NCBI RefSeq assembly: GCF_001624705.1
Contig: NZ_JSEO01000002.1
Coordinates: 124,001-188,000, forward strand
Length of the DNA stretch: 64,000 nucleotides
Direction of reading: 5' to 3'
Origin: Marinomonas sp. SBI8L
GTDB taxonomy: Bacteria; Pseudomonadota; Gammaproteobacteria; Pseudomonadales; Marinomonadaceae
Both the position numbers and the translations under genes were made by a program. Below the pieces are notes generated by a model. It was given only the letters and a program-made list of their open reading frames with translations, was not told where the DNA came from and did no database searches. Each line of letters starts with the position of its first letter. Position 1 is the stretch's first letter. Shown one piece after another: positions 9,236 through 19,027 of the stretch.

Positions 9236-10621
9236 ATGCTCTTTAAGCATTTACCCGATGAGATATTTCAGGCCTTAAGTGGCTCAAACAAACAGCTAGT
9301 GGAAGCTGTACTGTTTGATTTATCAGATGTTTTTTATGATTACGCAGAAGACCCAATAAAAGATAAATCAACCATTATTGAAGCAATTGAAGATAGTTTG
9401 CATAAGGTTGATATCTTATCTTGGCAAGAAGATCAAAAAGAGTCGTTTGAATCCCCTAAAACCATTCATGATTATGCGCTGCGTATCTATCATAGATTAG
9501 TTAACACGGGCTGGCTGGTTGAAGAGCAAGAGCTTTACCGCGTTAGTGTGCTGATGACACCCCAAATCTCTATGCTGTTGAAATCTCTGGTTGAAATAAG
9601 TCGTCACGGTAAACGTAATTATGGTGCTACTGTATTAAGTATTTTAAGTAATTTAGAGTCAGTGGCATTATCACCGTTAGAGCGCGGTGTAACGTTAAAT
9701 CAGGCTGCAGCAGCTGCTCGTGATTTTTCTGCTCACCTCAATCAAATTCTCCTAGGTATTCGTTCTCTTCAGCGAGAGCTTTTTGCTAGCCGAGACCCAA
9801 AAGCGATAGTATCTGGTTTCTTCGAATTATTTGTCGAAGGGATCTTAATCGCAGACTATAAGACCCTTAAAACAAGCAACAACCCCTTTCGTTTTAGGCG
9901 TCAAATTTTAGAGTTAGTACAAAACTTTTTGGCAGACAGTGATTCTCTATATGCAATTTCTCAATGCTATAGCGAGCAACAGCTTATATCTATTGAAAAA
10001 GCTCAGGCGCTTGTAGAGAAAGACTGTCGTGCAATTTTACAAACCTTTAATAATATCGAGCAGCGATTAGAGCGAATTGATGAGTATAGGTACCGTCTAG
10101 AAAAGCGTGCCGCAGATACCGCTCGATATATGGACAGCTCTCGACCTGGTATGGCAACAAAGATTGCTAACATAATCACTAATGTTGCTCGTCATGACTC
10201 GGTACCTGTTTTAAAACAAATGTTAGGCGTTAAAGTGTTAGGTATGGAGTCGGCCGCGACACCAAGTCGAAGAAGAGAACCGCCAGCACCTAGGGTGGTA
10301 ACACCTGCCAGTGTGTCAGAGAATGCAATTAAGATACGTGATGCACAAAGACGCTTCCATGAAGCTAGACAAGTAACGGTTGCAAAACTACAAAGTTATC
10401 TGCAACGCCAAATGACAGAACTAGCAGAAAAGCATATTACTGAATTTAGCATTAATTCTGTTGAAGATTTTGTGTGCTTTGATCACTTGCGATATGTAGG
10501 TTCTTTGGGTGTTAATGCCAAAATAATTGAGAATGAATTCGAAATAAAATTTAGTGAACAGTATCTCGATGTGCACCAGTTTGTTGAGTGCCGAGAGTTT
10601 GTTGTGGTTCGCAGGAGATAG
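9236..10621 (+). CDS. mksF: Condensin subunit MksF (kleisin-like)
   Basis: First gene of a three-gene MukBEF-like condensin operon. At 461 residues it has the helical make-up of MksF/MukF kleisins and an Arg/Pro linker (~residues 340-360) before a C-terminal domain. Identification rests on the position before an MksE-sized gene and a large SMC ATPase plus the overall length; primary motifs are weak. MksF bridges the MksB heads and binds MksE in chromosome organisation or plasmid restriction. Confidence 0.85.
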   Translation: MLFKHLPDEIFQALSGSNKQLVEAVLFDLSDVFYDYAEDPIKDKSTIIEAIEDSLHKVDILSWQEDQKESFESPKTIHDYALRIYHRLVNTGWLVEEQELYRVSVLMTPQISMLLKSLVEISRHGKRNYGATVLSILSNLESVALSPLERGVTLNQAAAAARDFSAHLNQILLGIRSLQRELFASRDPKAIVSGFFELFVEGILIADYKTLKTSNNPFRFRRQILELVQNFLADSDSLYAISQCYSEQQLISIEKAQALVEKDCRAILQTFNNIEQRLERIDEYRYRLEKRAADTARYMDSSRPGMATKIANIITNVARHDSVPVLKQMLGVKVLGMESAATPSRRREPPAPRVVTPASVSENAIKIRDAQRRFHEARQVTVAKLQSYLQRQMTELAEKHITEFSINSVEDFVCFDHLRYVGSLGVNAKIIENEFEIKFSEQYLDVHQFVECREFVVVRRR

Positions 10622-10623
10622 AA

Positions 10624-11262
10624 ATGTTAAGAGAATTAAAAAAAGTTGTTGAAGAGTCTGGTAAAGACGCTCAAGAGTTTCAACAAGCTGCGAACTACTT
10701 GTTATCTCATCAGTTTGTTAGTGCTTATAAGCACGGACAGCGTAAATACTTCTTATTAATAGAAGCATATCAAAATTATTTCTCGAACGTCTTTGACGCT
10801 TTGGGGATGAAATTATACGTAAACGAAAATGAAAGACTGTTAGGTTTGTTGCCAGTTGAAAGAGAAGCATTTGTGAGACTTAAAACTGATGAGACATTGT
10901 TTCTTTTAATCTTACGTCAAATTTATGAAGAGAAAATTGAAAACTTTGAAGTCGATAATGGCTTTGTAGCAACTAATACTCACGCTATCTTAGAAAGATA
11001 CGTGCAATTAGTTAAGCGTGAAATTCCTACCGAAACACGCTTTAAAGATATTTTAACCTTGTTAAGTCGCCATGGTGTTTTGATAAAAGGTAAGGCGTAC
11101 GAAGAAGATAGTAAAAACCTAGCTGTGCATGTCACACCAGTAGTTCGACTTGTTGTAACAGAAGCTTATTTACGTCAGCTTGAGTCTTTTAATGGTTCTG
11201 ATCAGGAACAAGACGAAGACCAAGATGAATCGATTCAACTAGATGCCACAAGTGAAGAGTAG
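10624..11262 (+). CDS. mksE: Condensin subunit MksE
   Basis: A 212-residue protein between the kleisin and SMC genes, the normal MksE position and size. It is a winged-helix-rich acidic protein with an Asp/Glu-rich tail (QEQDEDQDES). The frame extends upstream to GTG 10588, but ATG 10624 has an AGGAGA ribosome site and starts 2 bases after the mksF stop. Known role: accessory subunit of the MksB-MksF complex. Confidence 0.85.
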   Translation: MLRELKKVVEESGKDAQEFQQAANYLLSHQFVSAYKHGQRKYFLLIEAYQNYFSNVFDALGMKLYVNENERLLGLLPVEREAFVRLKTDETLFLLILRQIYEEKIENFEVDNGFVATNTHAILERYVQLVKREIPTETRFKDILTLLSRHGVLIKGKAYEEDSKNLAVHVTPVVRLVVTEAYLRQLESFNGSDQEQDEDQDESIQLDATSEE

Positions 11263-11269
11263 GTAGAAA

Positions 11270-14200
11270 ATGAAAAAACTTAGCAGAATTGTATTAGTTA
11301 ACTGGTACCTACTCGGCGCAGAAGAAATCGAAATAAGAGGAAATACAGCGATTATTGGACCAACTGGTTCAGGTAAATCTTCTTTATTAGATGCTATTCA
11401 AACTGTCTTAACGGGTGCAAGTAAAAGACACTTAAATTACAACGCTAGTGCCAATGATGGTAAAGCAAGTGGTCGAAGTATTCGCTCTTATATCTTGGGT
11501 ATGATTGATTCTGGCCAACAAGATGCGAAAGTGTTTGGTACGTCGCCAAGACAAGATGCGGTGAGTTATTTAGGTTTGGTATTTACTGATTCAAATACAG
11601 GTAATGAATCAACTATTGGTTTAAGTCTGTCTGCCTCATTATCCTCTCCTGAAGAGGACGTATTAGGTCGTTTTGTTTTATCTAATTATGGTGTGGTGAA
11701 AGGCGACTTTATTGAAGAGCTTGAAGGTAGAAGTTTCAAAGCAAAACCCTGGTTAGATGTTCGTGAGGCTATGAAAAAGGTCTGCTTAGATCCATTTATT
11801 AAGTCAGGCAGTGCCTCTGCAACTCAATATATTAATCGCTACCTCGAAGAGTTAAGTCCAAGCCCTGATCAACTAATAACTTTAGATGGCTTTTTGAAAA
11901 ACTTTAAAAATGCCCTTAAATTTGTACCTATTGCTTCACCAACTCGTTTTGTTCAAGACTTTGTTTTAGCTGAGCAGCCATTGCAGGTGAGTGCTTATCA
12001 AAAGTCTTTAAATGAATACAGACAACTTGAAACAAAAACTCAAGAAGTTGCAAAACGAATAGACGACTTAAACTTAATAGCGGTTGATTGCGAGAAAAAA
12101 CGCCAACAAGAAAAAGCGAATATCAATTATCAATGGGTAGCAACAGAGGCGCGTTTTGATGAGTTAGGTAGTAAGCAAGATGAAATTCAGGATAAATATG
12201 AGGTTCATCAAGAGCGTGATGATGAAATTCAGCTTGAGCTAGGCACACAAAACGATTTATCAAAACAACTTCAAAGCCAACTTGTTAGGCTTGAGCAGCA
12301 GTATGAACATTCAGATGTTGGTTTAAAGTTACAGCAGCTTGAGCAAAGTCGTAAATTATTAGACCTTCAAGGGCAACAAGATAAGAAGAGTCTGTTGCAA
12401 TGCAAGCAGATGCTGACCCTTTTGGCTTCTTTATACGATTATGAAGATTTACTTTCTAATGAGATTCTTGGTTTATCAGCTCGAGCTGGTGACTTATACA
12501 AAAAAATAAACGATCAGGGACAGCTTGAGGTTGAATCACACCAGTTTGATAAGGTTCTTGCGGAATTATCTAACTTACTAGATAGAGAAAAAACAGAACT
12601 CTTTAGACAAAGGTCTGAGCTTAACCGGACCATTTTGAATCTAAAGGATGACTGCAAGCAGTTAGAGTCAGACGTTTCTTCCTTAAAAGGGGGTTCAAGT
12701 CCTTTATCAGGTAATACCAAAAAACTTATTTCTTTACTGAAGCAAACAGGCATTGAAGCAACCCCTTTGAGTCATTTAGCAGAAGTAACTGACCATAAAT
12801 GGCAGGATGCGATAGAGGGATATCTTGGACAGCAAAGGGAAGCGCTTATTGTTAATCCTGAAGATGCTGAAGAGGCGATTAGGGTATTTAGGGCTCATCG
12901 TAAGCAGCTCATGGGTTGTCGAGTAATAGATACAACTCAAACTAGACTTTGGTTGAATCGTGGTGATAGATCATCCTTGTTACAATACATACGTTGTAAT
13001 AATGATCATGCTCAAGCTTACTTGAATCGTCGCCTTGGTGGTATTAAGCCTGTCGATACAGAAAGGCAGTTGCTGCGTGAAGATAGTGCTATGACATATG
13101 ATGGCATGCTGAAGCTTTCAGGAACGATTTCTACAATTCGTTTCACACCTCATATGATGGTTGGTATCAATACGGATGGAATGCGCCAATCACGTGAGTC
13201 TCAATTGCAAAAGTTGAGCGGTGAGTTGATGGACCTGTTGCAGACAGATCAAAGATTAGAGAAGGCTGATACATTATTAAGCCGTGTTGTGGCGAATCAT
13301 CATGTTGATGCAGATGCTTTAAAACAACATAGTAATGCTTTAAATAAACAGCAGCATGATATTAGTTTAATTGATGATGAAATCCATTTGTTGCAACAAA
13401 AAGATGACACTGAACTGCAAGAGAAAATCGACCTGCTTAAAGAACGTATTGCAACAGTTGAGTTGGAACAAAAGAAACTGGACAGAGAGCGTCAACAAAT
13501 TGCTGAGCAATACGGTAGTTTAAATACGCAAAAGGCTCAGTTAAGTGCCGCGTTATCCACATTGGATGAAGATAGAACGCGTCTTAAAAATCATCAATTC
13601 TATCAAGCTGAGTTTGCAAGTGAGCGTTATGAGCTACTTGAATCAAGTATGGTCAATGGTGCTGCAATCTACAAAGAAGCCATGAGTAGGGCTGAAAAAG
13701 CACAAGAAAAAGCTCGCAATTTTGATCAAAAAGTCAGAAAAGAAGTCGCAGACCACTACGCTAAATATCATAACGCAGATATCGACTCTGACATACAACT
13801 AGACTATTTGGAGTCTCGTTTTGAAGAGTTTGAAAATTACATTCAGCATCAAGTAAAAGTACTATCTGAAACTGAATTAGCTCGTTACGCAAAAAGGGCT
13901 GAGTTAGCGAGAAAAGAGGCTGAAGAAACATTTAGAAGTGATTATGTTTCAAAACTGAAAGATTCTCTTGATCAGGTTGCTCATATAATCAGGGAATTGA
14001 ATCATAGTTTAAAACGCCGTCCATTTAACTCAGAAGTGTATCAATTCAGATACTATGCAAATGGTGATATGAAGGATATTTTGGACTTGGTTGAAAGGTT
14101 TAGTAGCCAAGACCAAGCCAATGTTGGTGGACTGTTTGACCCAGCAAGTGCTGAAAATTCTGATCATGCAAAAGCAATAGAGTCTATTCATGAATTAATC

Positions 14201-14683
14201 AGTAATGAAGATAAGCAGCAAGATTTAGCTGACTACCGTAAGTTTTATAACTTTGAAGTTGATATTCTGGATCAAGAGGGTAATAAGAAAACAACTTTGA
14301 GCCAACGAATTCAAACTGGTTCAGGTGGTGAGCACCAAATTCCATTTTATCTAGCCATTGCTGCAGCTCTATCTACAACATACCGACTACATGAAACGGT
14401 AGAAGGCGATATAGTTGGCGGATTTTCATTAGCTATGTTTGATGAGGCATTCAATAAGATTGATATGGCAAAAACATCAACATGTATGGGCTTTATGAAA
14501 GACATTGGCTTGCAAGTAATTGCAGCAGCGCCAGATGATAAGCGAGCTGTAATGGCGGCAAACATGGATACCATTATAAGTGTTTGGCGAGAAGGTGGTG
14601 CTGTTTCTCTAGATGTATCTTATCCAAAATCTAAAGGACGAAAATTGTTAACAGGCCAAGTTGAAAATTTGGAAATAAGTTAA
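11270..14683 (+). CDS. mksB: Condensin SMC ATPase MksB
   Basis: This is an SMC-type ATPase of 1137 residues. A Walker A (GPTGSGKSS) lies at ~30-38, long coiled coils run from ~230 to 470 and ~640 to 900 with a globular hinge-like region between, the ABC signature TGSGGEHQIPF is at ~1013 and the Walker B (LAMFDEAFNKID) at ~1053. The size suits MksB rather than MukB (~1480). It starts 7 bases after mksE. No MksG/JetD-type toprim gene follows; the next gene is bolA. Confidence 0.93.
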   Translation: MKKLSRIVLVNWYLLGAEEIEIRGNTAIIGPTGSGKSSLLDAIQTVLTGASKRHLNYNASANDGKASGRSIRSYILGMIDSGQQDAKVFGTSPRQDAVSYLGLVFTDSNTGNESTIGLSLSASLSSPEEDVLGRFVLSNYGVVKGDFIEELEGRSFKAKPWLDVREAMKKVCLDPFIKSGSASATQYINRYLEELSPSPDQLITLDGFLKNFKNALKFVPIASPTRFVQDFVLAEQPLQVSAYQKSLNEYRQLETKTQEVAKRIDDLNLIAVDCEKKRQQEKANINYQWVATEARFDELGSKQDEIQDKYEVHQERDDEIQLELGTQNDLSKQLQSQLVRLEQQYEHSDVGLKLQQLEQSRKLLDLQGQQDKKSLLQCKQMLTLLASLYDYEDLLSNEILGLSARAGDLYKKINDQGQLEVESHQFDKVLAELSNLLDREKTELFRQRSELNRTILNLKDDCKQLESDVSSLKGGSSPLSGNTKKLISLLKQTGIEATPLSHLAEVTDHKWQDAIEGYLGQQREALIVNPEDAEEAIRVFRAHRKQLMGCRVIDTTQTRLWLNRGDRSSLLQYIRCNNDHAQAYLNRRLGGIKPVDTERQLLREDSAMTYDGMLKLSGTISTIRFTPHMMVGINTDGMRQSRESQLQKLSGELMDLLQTDQRLEKADTLLSRVVANHHVDADALKQHSNALNKQQHDISLIDDEIHLLQQKDDTELQEKIDLLKERIATVELEQKKLDRERQQIAEQYGSLNTQKAQLSAALSTLDEDRTRLKNHQFYQAEFASERYELLESSMVNGAAIYKEAMSRAEKAQEKARNFDQKVRKEVADHYAKYHNADIDSDIQLDYLESRFEEFENYIQHQVKVLSETELARYAKRAELARKEAEETFRSDYVSKLKDSLDQVAHIIRELNHSLKRRPFNSEVYQFRYYANGDMKDILDLVERFSSQDQANVGGLFDPASAENSDHAKAIESIHELISNEDKQQDLADYRKFYNFEVDILDQEGNKKTTLSQRIQTGSGGEHQIPFYLAIAAALSTTYRLHETVEGDIVGGFSLAMFDEAFNKIDMAKTSTCMGFMKDIGLQVIAAAPDDKRAVMAANMDTIISVWREGGAVSLDVSYPKSKGRKLLTGQVENLEIS

Positions 14684-14710
14684 TAATTGTTAGCAAATTT
14701 GAGTATTTAT

Positions 14711-15016
14711 ATGATAATTAAAGAACAAATCTTACAAAGTGTTACAAAAGCGTTTACTATAGAATATCTAGATGTTAAGAATGAAAGTTATATGCACAAT
14801 GTGCCTGAGGGTAGTGAATCCCATTTCAAATTAACACTTGTTAGTGATGACTTTGTTGGGAAGAGATTAGTTCAAAGGCATCAAACTGTATATAAAGTAT
14901 TAGCGCAACAAATGGGCATGATCCACGCCTTAGCGCTTCATATTTACACCCTTGATGAGTGGCAATCTAGACAAGAAAATGCCCCTTTATCTCCAAAGTG
15001 CCATGGAGGCGAATAG
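14711..15016 (+). CDS. bolA: BolA family protein
   Basis: The protein has 101 residues. It matches BolA: HNVPEGSESHFKLTLVSDDF, the FVGKRLVQRHQTVYKVL segment and the HALALHIYTLDEW ending. The His of that motif is the usual Fe-S/glutaredoxin ligand. BolA proteins partner monothiol glutaredoxins and affect morphology and biofilm genes. The frame extends to 14687, but ATG 14711 fits the family N terminus. It lies 27 bases after mksB and may be read from that operon. Confidence 0.88.
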   Translation: MIIKEQILQSVTKAFTIEYLDVKNESYMHNVPEGSESHFKLTLVSDDFVGKRLVQRHQTVYKVLAQQMGMIHALALHIYTLDEWQSRQENAPLSPKCHGGE

Positions 15017-15040
15017 ACTTTTAGTCATTTGTGAAGTGAT

Positions 15041-15343
15041 ATGAGTATAACTGTAACTGTTGAACAGAACTCAGAGCGAGTAGGTATTAGGGTTGTTGGC
15101 AGCTTCGATTTTTCATTGTTTAATGACTTTCGCTCTGCTTACTCCGATTATCTTACAGGGTTCAAAGAGCTTGTGGTTGATATGCAGGCTGTAGAATACT
15201 TAGATAGTGCTGCCTTAGGTATGTTACTCAGTATGCGTAATTCTGTTTCAAGTGATACGGATATCATAATTGCAAACTCAAATTCTTTTATACGAAATAT
15301 TCTTATGATTTCTAGATTTGATAAAAGGTTTACAATAACTTAA
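15041..15343 (+). CDS. STAS-domain anti-sigma factor antagonist
   Basis: A 100-residue single STAS domain with the conserved phosphoacceptor serine in VVDMQAVEYLDSAALGML. Such proteins are phosphorylated by a kinase/anti-sigma factor and reactivated by a PP2C phosphatase. The stop codon overlaps the start of a REC-PP2C phosphatase gene, so the two form a partner-switching pair similar to HsbA-HsbR of Pseudomonas. The kinase partner is not in this window. Confidence 0.88.
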   Translation: MSITVTVEQNSERVGIRVVGSFDFSLFNDFRSAYSDYLTGFKELVVDMQAVEYLDSAALGMLLSMRNSVSSDTDIIIANSNSFIRNILMISRFDKRFTIT

Positions 15344-16500
15344 TGGACTTGAATAGCATGAAGCTACTGGTTGTTGATAGTGAAGAGATTTATCGAGACA
15401 TTATTTCTACTTGTGTAGAATCTCGTGGCCTTCAAACTAAAACAGCAGCCTCTATGGATGAAGCGCTCGCATTATATAATGAATGGGAGCCTGACTTAAT
15501 TACGTTAGAAGTCTTGTCTCCTTCTGGTGATGGCATTAAGTTGATAAAGCAACTTAAAGATGTTGCCCAAGATAGAATTATCCCAATAATGGTGATTACC
15601 TTTAAGTCTGATGATGCGACAATGAATGCATGTATCAAGGCTGGAGCGGATGATTTTCTTGCGAAACCTTTCAATGATATTTTATTTAATACGCGTTTAA
15701 GCACACATTTGCGTAACGTGATGTTTAGTAAAGAAACTTTTCAGAAAAATCGTGACCTAATTTATTTTCAAAGTATGATTGAGCGTGAACATAGAATGGC
15801 GCACCAAGTGTTGGCGCATGCTATGGATCGTAGTGAAGATCATGATGAAAAGGTAGCTGTAACGCGATTAGCAGCAACAACCTTTAATGGTGATATTGCT
15901 TTGATAAAGCGTCGTGAAGACGGTGCGTTACTTTTGTTTGTTGGTGACTTCACGGGCCATGGTTTACCTGCTTCTATTGGTGCTTTACCTCTTACGCAGG
16001 CTTTTTTTAAAGCAGCGAGTGATAATACCAGTGTTGCTCAACTGGCAAACCATTTTAATAGTATTTTAATCGATATATTGCCTGATTATATGTTTTGTGC
16101 GGCTTATATTATGTTGCTAAAACCAAATGATTGTTTAGAGTTTTGGGGTGGTGGTATGCCGCATGCTTTTATCATTGGTCAAGATTATATCGATATGGAA
16201 GGTATTCATTCCAAACATATGCCTTTGGGCATACTGTCTAGAGATGAGTTTGAAGACACAACAACTGAAGTAAACTTATGCTCTGGCTCAAGAGTTGTGA
16301 TTGCCTCTGATGGTGTGCTGGAAATGTGTAATGATGAAGGTGTTATGTTGGGTGATGAGCAATTTAAATCAATTTTAGCTAGTCCTGACAACTGTATTTC
16401 TATTGACAGCTTTCAGTCGGCTTTAATAGAGCAATTACTCTCTTATCAAGGTAAAGCAGAGCAGCTTGACGATATAACACTTCTTTCTATTAATACATAA
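15343..16500 (+). CDS. REC-PP2C (SpoIIE/RsbU-type) phosphatase with atypical receiver
   Basis: Residues ~6-120 are a receiver domain and ~170-385 a PP2C/SpoIIE phosphatase (FVGDFTGHGLPASIGALP; a late VIASDGVLEM Asp). The receiver keeps the Thr (VITF) and Lys (LAKPF) switch residues. However, the phosphoacceptor position reads Glu (LITLEVLSPSGDG), and the second acidic-pair residue is Ser (VVDSEE). It is therefore unlikely to be phosphorylated and may be locked on or used only for binding. The partner is probably the overlapping STAS protein. A bidirectional terminator follows. Confidence 0.9.
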   Translation: MDLNSMKLLVVDSEEIYRDIISTCVESRGLQTKTAASMDEALALYNEWEPDLITLEVLSPSGDGIKLIKQLKDVAQDRIIPIMVITFKSDDATMNACIKAGADDFLAKPFNDILFNTRLSTHLRNVMFSKETFQKNRDLIYFQSMIEREHRMAHQVLAHAMDRSEDHDEKVAVTRLAATTFNGDIALIKRREDGALLLFVGDFTGHGLPASIGALPLTQAFFKAASDNTSVAQLANHFNSILIDILPDYMFCAAYIMLLKPNDCLEFWGGGMPHAFIIGQDYIDMEGIHSKHMPLGILSRDEFEDTTTEVNLCSGSRVVIASDGVLEMCNDEGVMLGDEQFKSILASPDNCISIDSFQSALIEQLLSYQGKAEQLDDITLLSINT

Positions 16501-16531
16501 GAATAACCAAATTTCACTTGGTTATTCTTAT
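16499..16531. terminator. Bidirectional hairpin between convergent genes
   Basis: A perfect 11-bp inverted repeat (AGAATAACCAA/TTGGTTATTCT) with a 7-base loop lies between the PP2C gene and the convergent UPF0149 gene. T-runs are short on both sides. Confidence 0.65.
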
Positions 16532-16541
16532 GTTTAATTAG

Positions 16542-17195
16542 TTACTTTTTCTTGCTTTTACTCTTGCCTGTCTTCTTTTTGTTGTTTGTATTGCGCTTGT
16601 TGTGGTTAGGCTTGTTTGTCTTTTTTTCTGGCTCTGTTCTTAGGGCAAGATAAAGATCTGTCACAACTTCAGGAATCTGTTCTATACAAGATTGAGTTAA
16701 TTTTTGATTGCTTTTTATTTGGCTAACTTCTTCGTCTTCGAATAGATCAGAAGCAACCATAAAAGGAAGGAGTAATTCGGCAATCGCGTCTTCCTTATCG
16801 TTTTCAAACCAGAAACGTTCGGTTAAAAACACACCTTCCATAAAGCCAGAAGCCCACTCTTGTAATTCGCTCAGTTCTTCAGGGTTTTCTGCAAGTGTAA
16901 GTTCACAAGGGACAATAAATTCATCTTCAGACTCTAGCTCTTTTTGTATGTCTAGGTGAAGGCGCTCTAGAAGTGTTGTGATTTGTTTTTCTTGCTTTTC
17001 GTTGGAGAAGTTTGGAGTTTGTTCAAAAATGATCTCTATCCAATTTTTAGGCGGATGGGCTGCTGGGCAAACACTTAATGCAGTTAAAAAGCCATGGGCC
17101 ATTACAAAATTTTGGCACTCTTCGTGAACAGAATCTGATTCTAAAAAGTCTTCTAATGTTTCAAGTTCTAAATCATCAAGTGGTTGATGTGACAT
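16542..17195 (-). CDS. UPF0149/YecA-type protein with Lys-rich tail
   Basis: The protein has 217 residues. The N-terminal 185 match the UPF0149 (YgfB/YecA) helical fold: LDDLELETLEDFLES, a HGFLTALSVCPAAHPP motif and a LPFMVASDLFEDEE segment. The last ~30 residues are almost only Lys, Asn, Thr and Ser (nuclear-tail-like KKKTGKSKSKKK), which may bind nucleic acid. There is no SEC-C zinc motif at the end, unlike many YecA proteins. Function is unknown. Confidence 0.8.
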   Translation of the reverse strand: MSHQPLDDLELETLEDFLESDSVHEECQNFVMAHGFLTALSVCPAAHPPKNWIEIIFEQTPNFSNEKQEKQITTLLERLHLDIQKELESEDEFIVPCELTLAENPEELSELQEWASGFMEGVFLTERFWFENDKEDAIAELLLPFMVASDLFEDEEVSQIKSNQKLTQSCIEQIPEVVTDLYLALRTEPEKKTNKPNHNKRNTNNKKKTGKSKSKKK

Positions 17196-17290
17196 TTTTT
17201 AATCCTACAAAAATAATGGCGAATATTTTAACTAAAAGATTTATGAAAATCGATGCGAAAATAATGACTTTATAAGATAATCACTTATCT

Positions 17291-19027
17291 ATGAAAATGA
17301 TTAAGCAGTTATTAGAAAAATTTGGCCATCAAGACTTTTTGCCGCTTCAAGAAGAAGCGATAAAAACCATCATAGATGGACAAGATTTGTTGTTAGTATC
17401 CCCAACAGGCGGGGGGAAATCACTTGTATATCAGCTTCCTGCAATAAGGTTAGAAGGTGTGGCTGTTGTTGTATGTCCTCTGTTAGCGCTTATGTCACAG
17501 CAAGTTGAGAAGTTGAAATCTATTGGTGTAAGAGCTGAGTTTTTAAACTCTACTTTAAACCTTGGTGAACAAGATGACCTGGCTTATTCATTAAGAGCTC
17601 AGTCAATAGACCTACTTTTTTTATCTCCAGAAAAGCTGTTGCAACCATCCGTTATTGGTTTGTTAGAGCATGCAAAGGTCTCATTCTTTGCAATTGATGA
17701 AGCCCACTGTATCTCTCAATGGGGTCAAAGTTTTCGGCCGGAGTATGGCAGTTTAGGCTTGATCAGAAAAAACTTTTCAAATGTGCCTATTGTCGCAATG
17801 AGTGGCAGTGCTGATACAAAAACACAATCCGAGATTTTACGATCCTTATCTTTGCAGTCGCCAAAGATTCTTCAGCAAAGTTACAACCGAGAGAATATAG
17901 AGTTAACCATCTCTCAAAAGCGTTTAGCTAATAAACAACTATTGAACTTTATTAATCATGAGCCGCATCTTGGTTCAGGGATTGTCTATTGTCGTTCGAG
18001 GCGCAAGGTTGAAGAGCTGAGTCTTTGGTTAAATGAACAAGGTATATCTAGTCTTTATTTTCATGCAAACATTTCTGACAAAGATAAAGAAAAGAACCTG
18101 AAATTATTTTCTAAGAATGACAATATCGTTATGGTTGCAACGTCTGCCTTTGGGATGGGGGTAGACTTCGATAAAGTACGTTTTGTTGTGCATATGGATC
18201 TCCCAAATAGTGTTGAAAACTATTATCAAGAAATTGGCCGAGCAGGGCGTGATGGTCGTTCTGCAAGAGCGCTACTTTTGTATGGTTTACAGGATATGCA
18301 AAAGCTATTGCAGTTTGAGATGGAAGTGAATTTCACCTCTGAATCTGATTGGCAGAGAACATTATCTTTTTGCAAAATATTAGAGCAAAGAGGTTGTAGG
18401 CGTAAGAGTCTTTTAGCGCATTTTGGTGAAGAAACCCTTGATTGCGGGAATTGTGATAGATGCAAAAATAAAGAAATAGAGCACAATGTCACTATAGCTG
18501 CTCAAAAGTTTTTATCTTTACTGCATAAGACTAAAGGGGGGGTTCCGTTTGGCGTTTTAATTCAAATTTTATTAGGAAAAAAAACAAAAGCCGTAGACTC
18601 TTGTTTTGGTCAGACGATGAGTCTGTTTGGTCAAGGAACTGAGCTTAATGAAACTAGTTGGAAAAAACTGGTGCGTTACCTGATTGCAAATGAATATATC
18701 ATGATACAGCAATTTTCACCTTTTCAGCTCGCTCTTCATGAAAAAGCAAAAGCTATTCTTAAGTCTAACATTCAGGTGGTGATTAATGAGGATTACTTCC
18801 ATCCTAATCATGAAGTTTTGCCTATGCCAGAATATAAAAAGAAATTAATTCAGTGGCATACAAACACTGGAGAAGAGGTTTTCTCACCTAAGCAGTTAGA
18901 CCTAGTTGCAGAGCATAAACCTAAGAGTTTAGCTGCTATGAGTCGGCTGACGGGGCTTGCTAAACATGTTTTGGAGCCTCTATCACCACCTATTTATGGC
19001 TCATCAAGTATTGGCGCTATTAGCTAA
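17291..19027 (+). CDS. RecQ-family ATP-dependent DNA helicase
   Basis: The 578 residues contain the RecQ helicase core: Walker A SPTGGGKSLVY (~35), the DEAHCISQWG box (~136), MVATSAFGMGVD and the QEIGRAGRDG arginine-finger region. A zinc-binding set (CRRKSLLAHFG ... CGNCDRCKN) follows at ~385-405. The C-terminal third is an RQC-like or unassigned region with no clear HRDC domain. It overlaps sprT by TAATG, a pairing that points to genome maintenance. Confidence 0.92.
   Translation: MKMIKQLLEKFGHQDFLPLQEEAIKTIIDGQDLLLVSPTGGGKSLVYQLPAIRLEGVAVVVCPLLALMSQQVEKLKSIGVRAEFLNSTLNLGEQDDLAYSLRAQSIDLLFLSPEKLLQPSVIGLLEHAKVSFFAIDEAHCISQWGQSFRPEYGSLGLIRKNFSNVPIVAMSGSADTKTQSEILRSLSLQSPKILQQSYNRENIELTISQKRLANKQLLNFINHEPHLGSGIVYCRSRRKVEELSLWLNEQGISSLYFHANISDKDKEKNLKLFSKNDNIVMVATSAFGMGVDFDKVRFVVHMDLPNSVENYYQEIGRAGRDGRSARALLLYGLQDMQKLLQFEMEVNFTSESDWQRTLSFCKILEQRGCRRKSLLAHFGEETLDCGNCDRCKNKEIEHNVTIAAQKFLSLLHKTKGGVPFGVLIQILLGKKTKAVDSCFGQTMSLFGQGTELNETSWKKLVRYLIANEYIMIQQFSPFQLALHEKAKAILKSNIQVVINEDYFHPNHEVLPMPEYKKKLIQWHTNTGEEVFSPKQLDLVAEHKPKSLAAMSRLTGLAKHVLEPLSPPIYGSSSIGAIS

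Noticed and set aside
9236-14683. Wadjet (JetABCD) defence operon
   Set aside because: The JetD/MksG toprim-type gene is missing, so the operon is called MksBEF condensin instead.
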